DNA from: Clostridiales bacterium
GTDB taxonomy: Bacteria > Bacillota > Clostridia > Oscillospirales > CAG-272
NCBI GenBank assembly: GCA_018370615.1
Contig: JAGZAC010000058.1
Location: 1-8,536, forward strand
Reading direction: 5' to 3'
DNA length: 8,536 nucleotides
Every line of letters begins with the position of its first letter. The stretch's first letter is position 1. The notes beneath the pieces were generated by a model. The model worked only from the letters and a program-made list of their open reading frames with translations, did no database searches and was not told where the DNA came from. Of the stretch, positions 1 through 5,012 are shown one piece after another. The position numbers were made by a program, and so were the translations under genes.

Positions 1-627
1 ATCCACAGTCATACCGGTGAGTCCCTCTATTTTTGACTTTAGAAAACCAATGCCGTAATAGGAATAAATCTCACTCAGACTGTAATCACCGGAACCAGTC
101 TCCACCCTGGTGATCGATGGGATCGCCATAACTGTATATTCCCGCAGCTCCACATCTGCGTGCACAAGCACAATTCCAGCCGTGCCCACATACCGATATT
201 CCTCACCCAAAATACCAAATGCATCATCTTCTATATCTTCAATTGCATCTGCATCTGGAAAATAGTCGTCATACACGGAGGTGCGCTCATCTGTTACCAC
301 CATAAGCCACGTAAAGGACGAGCCGTTGAGTTCCCTGGTAAACCGCTCATCCTGCTCCTCTCCTGAGGCGCCTGTTGTCTCTACCGGAGTGAGCAGATCA
401 TCCAAATCCTTTACGCCGTCTCCGGTAAACACTCCGCTCACCGTATCTGCAACAAAACGAGCTGCAAAAAACGCAACAATCCCCAAAATTACAAAGGAAA
501 TCCCAAGCGTAATACCGAAATTCCTAAGATTCCGTACTTGCTTGCCCTCCTTTTTTTGAGGAACGCTGCCGCCCGACGGCTGTACGTTCGGCGTGTTTTC
601 TTTTTTTATCAACTGTTTATCGTTCAA
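1..627 (-). CDS. LCP (LytR-CpsA-Psr) family-like protein, N-terminal 209 residues, C-terminus outside window
   Basis: The gene starts at a TTG (625-627) that overlaps the upstream gene's TGA stop in a TTGA arrangement. An AGGTGAG Shine-Dalgarno lies about 10 nt upstream and I see no better in-frame start. The frame stays open to base 1, so the protein is partial. Residues 1-36 are hydrophilic and basic, about 37-56 form one membrane span, and the rest should be extracytoplasmic. The LCP fold is recognisable: WLMVVTDER (107-115) matches the first strand ending in D-x-R; GTAGIVLVHAD (148-158) and VMAIPSITRV (166-175) match the RxDT and SIPRD segments; SLSEIYSYYG and IEGLTGMTVD (183-209) match the conserved KxNxAYxxGG and final helix. 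LCP enzymes move undecaprenyl-linked glycans onto peptidoglycan. Here the RxDT arginine and aspartate read Y and G, and the SIPRD arginine and aspartate read S and I, so catalysis is doubtful. It is the last visible gene of the surface-glycan operon. The family call is mine from motifs. Confidence 0.75.
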   Translation of the reverse strand, partial: MNDKQLIKKENTPNVQPSGGSVPQKKEGKQVRNLRNFGITLGISFVILGIVAFFAARFVADTVSGVFTGDGVKDLDDLLTPVETTGASGEEQDERFTRELNGSSFTWLMVVTDERTSVYDDYFPDADAIEDIEDDAFGILGEEYRYVGTAGIVLVHADVELREYTVMAIPSITRVETGSGDYSLSEIYSYYGIGFLKSKIEGLTGMTVD

Positions 628-1133
628 TTTTGCACACTCACCTTTGATATATCTGTAATCAGAATTTCTACCGTTATTTCAGAACTTTGAATCGTAAGCG
701 GCATATTTACCGCAATATACATCTTGTCCTCCAGCATAAATCCTCGGTCTGTCATCACCCCTGACGCTCTTGCTGTTCCCTTTACATCTACCCGTCCGCT
801 GGAATTATAGCTGGCCACATATTCGCCGTTTTCATTTTCCAAATACTCACGGGTAGGGGTAAATACCGCATCGCCGCTTAAAACTCCAAACGGCGTTCCG
901 TCCTCTAAATAAAACTCCATTCCCTCACTGAAATGGTCGCTGTATTCACTGCGCACATCGGTGACGAGGTAGGAAATCAAATATTCCCCCGACTCTCCCT
1001 GGGCAAATATGCCGTCAGTGCCTGCGGCAATACGTATGCCGATTCCTACAACACACAACAGCAAAAGCAGCCACAAAAACAAATCTGCTGCGGCAAACTG
1101 AGACAACTTGCCGCTTTTTACTTTTTTCTTCAT
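624..1133 (-). CDS. DUF4330-type single-span membrane protein (copy A)
   Basis: This 169-aa protein has a basic N-terminus, one membrane span at about residues 17-37, and a beta-rich extracytoplasmic domain of about 130 residues. The pattern resembles DUF4330: a VTDVRSEYSDHFSEGMEFY segment, a G-x-x-x-G-D turn near 83-88, then DVKGTARASGVMTDRGFML and the closing ITVEILITDIS strand. No catalytic motif is visible and the family function is not established. It lies 49 bp downstream of the tagO/wecA-like gene, and its stop overlaps the LCP gene's TTG start, so the two are probably translationally coupled. A second protein of the same design lies on the other side of tagO/wecA. The ATG at 1131-1133 is chosen because purine-rich AAGG and GGAGAAAGG stretches precede it, although the spacing is long (about 12 nt or more). 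A scaffold or accessory role in glycan export is a guess from context. Confidence 0.7.
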   Translation of the reverse strand: MKKKVKSGKLSQFAAADLFLWLLLLLCVVGIGIRIAAGTDGIFAQGESGEYLISYLVTDVRSEYSDHFSEGMEFYLEDGTPFGVLSGDAVFTPTREYLENENGEYVASYNSSGRVDVKGTARASGVMTDRGFMLEDKMYIAVNMPLTIQSSEITVEILITDISKVSVQN

Positions 1134-1182
1134 TTATAATTATGACCTTGCCTTTCTCCGTATGAAAAAGCCGCCTTTCACC

Positions 1183-2355
1183 TTACTTTTCCCGCTCCTC
1201 CGGTTTTTGCTCTCCGCCGTCATCCTTTGCTTCCTTCTTCTGTTCTGCCGCCGCATGCATTGATTTTTCCTCTTCCAAGCGCTTTTCACTGATATGCTCC
1301 GCCAGCCCAGACAGAATTCTGGTACTGGGCTTGCGCAAGCATATAAAATTGAGGATGATAATCACCACGGCGACGATTGCAATGATCATACTCTTCCATC
1401 CCCGCGATTCATGGAACATTGCGTCGGTGTATGTGACGGCCACAAGTCCCATAATACCGCTAATCGCATACAAAAGGCGCACGGCCTCTTTATGGGTAAA
1501 GCCCATATCTACAAGCTTGTGGTGCAAATGTCCCCTATCTGGATGAAAGGGACTTTGTTTGTGTATGAGCCGCCGCCCAATCGCCACCAGTGTATCCAGC
1601 AGTGGGAGAGCAAAAATGGAAAGGGGAACCAGGAAGGATAAAACCGTGTGCAGCTTAAACAGGCCCTGCACCGATATAATCGCCAGAGTATACCCCAGAA
1701 AGAGAGCGCCGGTATCCCCCATAAATATGCTGGCGGGATTTTTATTATATGGCAAAAATCCACCGCAGGCGCCTACAAGAATTGCCGTAATAAGCGCAGA
1801 TGTCATATCTCCGGTAATCAGAACCACACCCAAAATGGAAAGAGACGTGATTGCACTGACACCACAGGCGAGGCCGTCCAATCCGTCAATCAGGTTAATC
1901 GCATTGGACAGCCCTACAATCCACAAAAGGGTAATCGGGATGGCGAAAGCTCCAAATTCAATCACAAGCCCAAATATTGTTATCTGATCGATTACAATGC
2001 CGAAGCAAACGGCCACTCCCGCCGCACAAAGCTGCACCAGAAGCTTCAGCAGTGCCGACAATCGGAGAATATCGTCCAAAATCCCCAAAACCACCAAAAT
2101 TGCACCGCCGATCCATATAGCCAACAGTTCAGCGGAAAAGTCGCAGAAAACCAGCGTCGACACGGTAAATCCAATAAAAATCCCAAGTCCCCCGATGCGC
2201 GGGGTGGGCTTCTTATGCATTCTGCGGGAATCTGTTGGAATATCCACCGCCCCAATCCGGAAGGCCAGAAGGCGCACCGGGGGAGTGACGGTATAAGAAA
2301 TCAGCGCCGCGCATACTATGGCGACAATAGCAAATATAATAGACGTTAGGTTCAT
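1183..2355 (-). CDS. wecA: Polyprenyl-phosphate GlcNAc-1-phosphate transferase family (TagO/WecA type)
   Basis: This integral membrane protein (390 aa) belongs to the MraY/WecA/TagO family, which moves a sugar-1-phosphate from a UDP-sugar onto undecaprenyl phosphate and so starts a lipid-linked glycan. Seen motifs are RRMHKKPTPRIGG (44-56, cytoplasmic loop 1), the Mg-binding DD pair at 94-95, NAINLIDGLDGLA (151-163), MGDTG (212-216) and HPDRGHLHHKL (271-281). The HxHH-type loop marks the TagO/WecA branch rather than MraY. About ten or eleven hydrophobic segments are visible, then a charged Glu/Lys-rich tail from about 350 to 390 that is longer than usual. The ATG at 2353-2355 is preferred because GGAG sits 6-7 nt upstream and the protein then opens directly with a membrane segment. 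In-frame ATG (2368-2370) and GTG (2416-2418) codons lie upstream, but the first overlaps this Shine-Dalgarno and the second has no good one. The sugar is not certain; GlcNAc is the usual family substrate. Confidence 0.93.
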   Translation of the reverse strand: MNLTSIIFAIVAIVCAALISYTVTPPVRLLAFRIGAVDIPTDSRRMHKKPTPRIGGLGIFIGFTVSTLVFCDFSAELLAIWIGGAILVVLGILDDILRLSALLKLLVQLCAAGVAVCFGIVIDQITIFGLVIEFGAFAIPITLLWIVGLSNAINLIDGLDGLACGVSAITSLSILGVVLITGDMTSALITAILVGACGGFLPYNKNPASIFMGDTGALFLGYTLAIISVQGLFKLHTVLSFLVPLSIFALPLLDTLVAIGRRLIHKQSPFHPDRGHLHHKLVDMGFTHKEAVRLLYAISGIMGLVAVTYTDAMFHESRGWKSMIIAIVAVVIIILNFICLRKPSTRILSGLAEHISEKRLEEEKSMHAAAEQKKEAKDDGGEQKPEEREK

Positions 2356-2447
2356 AAAAATCTCCATTCTGCCAAAATCGGTAGGCACAGGACGCAAACA
2401 CTTTTTTATAAAAGGCACATGTACTCTGCCGTTCTTTCGCCCACAGG

Positions 2448-2918
2448 TTATTCAATCACATCAATGCTGATACACTGTGCCTCACAGTACAGCCCCGGAA
2501 ATTGCACCGTCAGCGTATCTCCCGCATGTATGGCATATCCGCTGATTTCATATCCGGTGCTGCTTTGCAGAGCATCCGCTTCTATGGTTATATACAAAAT
2601 ACTGTAATCTTCCATCTCTGTATAAACGGGATTTCCTTCCCTATCCGTCCCCTTAAAGTAGGCAGGTGCCGTAGAGGTTGCAGTAACGACCCCAATATCG
2701 GCGGTACTGTCCTCATAAAAAGCCATATCCTCGGCACCTACCTTGCTGCAAAATTCTGTTTGAATCTGCGGCACCTCCAACACATAACGAATGCGTACTG
2801 CATCCTGTGCATCTGGGCGAAGGATAACACGATACACAACAGCTGCTAATACAGCAATGATGGCAAGCAGAATCACAAAATCAATGATATTTAGTTTTCT
2901 TTTCCGCTCCTGTGTCAT
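2448..2918 (-). CDS. DUF4330-type single-span membrane protein (copy B)
   Basis: This 156-aa protein has a short basic N-terminus, one membrane span at about residues 11-33, and an extracytoplasmic beta-rich domain. The opening LNIIDFVILLAIIAVLAAVV is typical of DUF4330 proteins, as is the ending YEISGYAIHAGDTLTVQFPG (123-142) plus a closing strand ISIDVI. AGAGGG lies 6 nt before the ATG at 2916-2918, which supports the start. It begins 11 bp after the stop of the ligase-like gene, whose end overlaps this ribosome-binding region, so coupling is likely. The tagO/wecA-like gene follows after 92 bp. It shares architecture with the DUF4330 protein beyond that gene (624-1133) but little direct identity by eye. 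Two cysteines (145 and 149) near the C-terminus could form an extracytoplasmic disulfide. The molecular function is unknown. Confidence 0.72.
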   Translation of the reverse strand: MTQERKRKLNIIDFVILLAIIAVLAAVVYRVILRPDAQDAVRIRYVLEVPQIQTEFCSKVGAEDMAFYEDSTADIGVVTATSTAPAYFKGTDREGNPVYTEMEDYSILYITIEADALQSSTGYEISGYAIHAGDTLTVQFPGLYCEAQCISIDVIE

Positions 2919-2929
2919 GCATGTCCCTC

Positions 2930-4762
2930 TCAGTCTTCTTTTTTACGTTTCAAAACAACAGAGGCATTTCCCGAACCGAAGTCGGAAAATGCGGCCTGAT
3001 CTGCCTTGTCAATTTCATGAGATGCACTTTTTTCATATGCCGCGCCAATTCCGCATAATAGCCAGAACAGTTCAAAGGCAAGCCCGTTCTGCCAAACAGG
3101 CGAGGCAAGGGCACAAAGCAATAGAGCGATAACCGCACATACGGGCCCGCCCCCGCCCAAACGCATATCCGCAGGGCTGCGCACCACGCCAAATCGCAAC
3201 AGTATGTCCGGCGTACGCCCCCGCTCAAACGTTTTTCTGTACAGCCGCAGGCTGGCGCCAATAAAAGCAATAATAAATACTGTAAATACCAACAGCCCGA
3301 TCAATCCTACCGCTTGTACAAAGGAGAAATAAGAGCTACCCACGAGGGCAAGCGGCTCCTGCAAAACAAAGGCCAGTCCTTCTCCGGCAAGAAGCTGCAT
3401 GCTGTCCATAGACATGATTCCGGAAAAAAACTCCTGAGCGCCTTGCACGAGTGCGCTGACCTGCGCGGCAAAATATGCATAAATCTGATTGCCGACACTT
3501 CCCGTCAAATGTACAGTCAACACAAAGCCTGCCAGGAAAACACTCAAAATGAAAACCCCGGTGCGCTTCCGATACAAGAGCAACAGCAGCGCAGTGGCAA
3601 TACAAGCACACAGCACTTCCACACCGCTGCTGCATAAAACAAGAGCAACCATCATGGCCGTGGCACAAAAAACAGCAGCCCGCCTGGGCATATAGAGATT
3701 GCTGCGCAAGCAGCTGCCTACGGCAATTGGAAGTAAAGCCATAAACAGTATAGGGGCAACGCCCTCTCGAAAAACAGGCAGATCCAAAACAAAACGGAGC
3801 AGAAATCCAGCGTCCCTCACGAAGCTTCCGGCAAGAGAAATTTCCAATACCAGGCCAGCCAGATAGACTACTGCAAGAATGCCGCCCCCAGCGCACAGTG
3901 CAGTGGTAATTCGATTGATTTTTCGAAAGTCATACAGAATGAATGTAGAAAGAAAATATATACACAAATACAGAACATATACGCCCGTCTGTGGGAAAGC
4001 TGCACCCGTGCTGCTGAACAAACCTCCGCCCAGGATTGTAACAAGCACAAGGACCGCAAAGACATCGCGCTTATAAAATGAGAGACTTCGCTTTCCACGA
4101 ACCAGCTTCAGCAAATAGGACGCCACTGTCACAGTCAGAATCCACAGCTGCGCCCCCGAACCTGCAAACAAAAGCAGCACTGCTGCAAACAAAATTCCAT
4201 TCTCCGGCAGTGCAAAAACAACGCAGCTCCCCACCAGCGCCACAATGCCAAGCGCTACGGAAACAGGAGAGGTCCAAAACGTCAGTGTACCTGCCAGGAC
4301 CCCCAACACAAATGCAATATTTGTATGCCCAGTCAGGGCATATTCCTGAAGAGACTCCCGGCGCACCCCTAGATAATCGCATAGAATCGCTCCCATATGG
4401 GATCCCAGCAGAGCCGTGGAAATATTCCCTCTGGAGAGCAGCAGCGGGATGGAAAGCACCATAAAAGCCACGCCACTGTACAACGCCTCTCCACTTACCG
4501 GCGTATCGCGAAAAAGGTGGACAAGCACAGTGACCACAGACGAATACGCACCAAAAGTCAAGAGAAAAACTCCGAGAAAACGCATGCGCAGCCGGAAAAA
4601 GCTTCTGCACAGCCGTCCGATTCCATATATAATACTGCTTTCGTCAAATCTTCTGGTGATAAAGTTGCGTACCCGCGCCCCTGCGCCATTTATGCGAGAA
4701 AACACTCTGCCCACCGCAAACGGACGCGGTTTATGATTTGAACTGCTGCCGCCCTGCGTCAT
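2930..4762 (-). CDS. Polytopic membrane protein related to O-antigen ligase/polymerase (WaaL/Wzy) superfamily, divergent
   Basis: This 610-aa protein starts at the ATG 4760-4762, with AAAGGAG about 10 nt upstream. Residues 1-60 are basic and cytoplasmic, followed by about 11-13 hydrophobic segments between 61 and 575 and a charged tail (577-610). The layout matches clostridial O-antigen ligase-like proteins: an amphipathic N-terminal region with a DESSIIYGIGR element (40-50), a membrane run with LPVFREGVAPILFMALLPIA (328-347) where the family has its NPN-type helix, a large external loop at about 415-480, a GLIGLLVF helix (486-493), and a closing helix around QNGLAFELFWLLCGIG (558-573). Two usual catalytic features look absent. 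The SRG motif reads CSSG (377-380), and the histidine-bearing loop before the late helix reads GSSYFSFVQ (475-483). As the first gene of a TagO/LCP operon, it probably polymerises, transfers or handles a lipid-linked glycan. The superfamily is likely and the exact activity is unknown. Confidence 0.68.
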   Translation of the reverse strand: MTQGGSSSNHKPRPFAVGRVFSRINGAGARVRNFITRRFDESSIIYGIGRLCRSFFRLRMRFLGVFLLTFGAYSSVVTVLVHLFRDTPVSGEALYSGVAFMVLSIPLLLSRGNISTALLGSHMGAILCDYLGVRRESLQEYALTGHTNIAFVLGVLAGTLTFWTSPVSVALGIVALVGSCVVFALPENGILFAAVLLLFAGSGAQLWILTVTVASYLLKLVRGKRSLSFYKRDVFAVLVLVTILGGGLFSSTGAAFPQTGVYVLYLCIYFLSTFILYDFRKINRITTALCAGGGILAVVYLAGLVLEISLAGSFVRDAGFLLRFVLDLPVFREGVAPILFMALLPIAVGSCLRSNLYMPRRAAVFCATAMMVALVLCSSGVEVLCACIATALLLLLYRKRTGVFILSVFLAGFVLTVHLTGSVGNQIYAYFAAQVSALVQGAQEFFSGIMSMDSMQLLAGEGLAFVLQEPLALVGSSYFSFVQAVGLIGLLVFTVFIIAFIGASLRLYRKTFERGRTPDILLRFGVVRSPADMRLGGGGPVCAVIALLLCALASPVWQNGLAFELFWLLCGIGAAYEKSASHEIDKADQAAFSDFGSGNASVVLKRKKED

Positions 4763-4843
4763 TCCAAGCAGACTCCTTTCCGCAAACTGTTACAGCGCTG
4801 CGGCTGTATAAGGCTTTTATATAAATCATGCTATATTTTTATT

Positions 4844-4872
4844 ATTATACTATATCAAGGAAATAATTTCAA
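4844..4872 (-). promoter_or_regulatory. Sigma-A-type promoter for the leftward surface-glycan operon
   Basis: Read on the minus strand, the -35 is TTGAAA (4867-4872), the spacer is exactly 17 nt, and the -10 is a perfect TATAAT (4844-4849). Transcription would begin near 4837, giving a leader of about 75 nt before the first gene. No other promoter this good was seen in the gaps between the operon's genes. Confidence 0.7.
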
Positions 4873-4906
4873 GTTTTATTTTTTTGCGGCTCAAAGCCCT
4901 ATAGAA

Positions 4907-4935
4907 TAATAATTGCGTCGGTGCACTCATATATT
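4907..4935 (+). promoter_or_regulatory. Candidate sigma-E (sporulation, mother cell) promoter for the Ca2+-ATPase
   Basis: TAATAAT (4907-4913) matches six of seven positions of the Bacillus subtilis sigma-E -35 consensus KMATATT. A 14-nt spacer follows, then CATATATT (4928-4935), which fits the -10 consensus CATACAHT with only T for C at position five, a substitution also seen in known sites. The spacing is within the usual 14-15 nt. The start point would be near 4942, about 67 nt before the first possible start codon of the ATPase. Sigma-A alternatives in this stretch are weaker. The element is short and AT-rich, so chance remains possible. Confidence 0.42.
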
Positions 4936-5004
4936 TAAACGATTCTAATAACGGATGAGGCAGTCTGCTTCCTCTGTTTAGGAGATCAGGAAAATCCATA
5001 TATC

Positions 5005-5012
5005 GGAGGTGG
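5005..5012 (+). promoter_or_regulatory. Strong Shine-Dalgarno-like GGAGGTGG that contains the first in-frame GTG
   Basis: GGAGGTGG is the best ribosome-binding sequence in the region, but no ATG, GTG or TTG lies at a normal distance (5-12 nt) downstream. The only in-frame start codon nearby is the GTG at 5009-5011, inside the motif. The next in-frame ATGs are at 5057 and 5087. The ATPase start is therefore unresolved. Confidence 0.4.

Larger units (their letters stand above)
4763..5008. other. Divergent intergenic region between the surface-glycan operon and the Ca2+-ATPase
   Basis: This AT-rich spacer of about 246 bp has no convincing gene. It contains the leftward sigma-A promoter, a plus-strand sigma-E-like promoter, and a leftward leader of about 75 nt with a small hairpin potential (arms 4780-4784 and 4799-4803) right before the operon's first Shine-Dalgarno. 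The two promoters point away from each other and are separated by about 35 bp, so the two directions could influence each other. Confidence 0.6.

Noticed and set aside
1648..2349. Long plus-strand open frame (233 codons) opposite the tagO/wecA gene
   Set aside because: It lies fully antisense to a gene with every family motif, its product is an unrecognisable hydrophilic sequence, and no ribosome-binding site or promoter was seen.
2356..2447. Possible internal promoter or terminator between copy B of the DUF4330 gene and tagO/wecA
   Set aside because: A TATAAA lies in the gap but no -35 fits it, and no stem followed by a T-run was found on the minus strand.
4071..4610. Minus-strand open frame of 179 codons inside the ligase-like gene
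   Set aside because: It is an alternative frame of the 610-aa gene, rich in Cys and Trp and without membrane or domain logic; the main frame has the good start and operon spacing.
4884..4910. Sigma-A-like TTGCGG and AATAAT pair upstream of the ATPase
   Set aside because: The spacer is only 15 nt and the -35 is weak; the sigma-E-like pair a few bases downstream fits its consensus better.
4955..4981. Possible 8-codon leader peptide (ATG to TAG) ahead of the ATPase
   Set aside because: There is no Shine-Dalgarno before it and no attenuator-like structure after it; an open frame this short is expected by chance.
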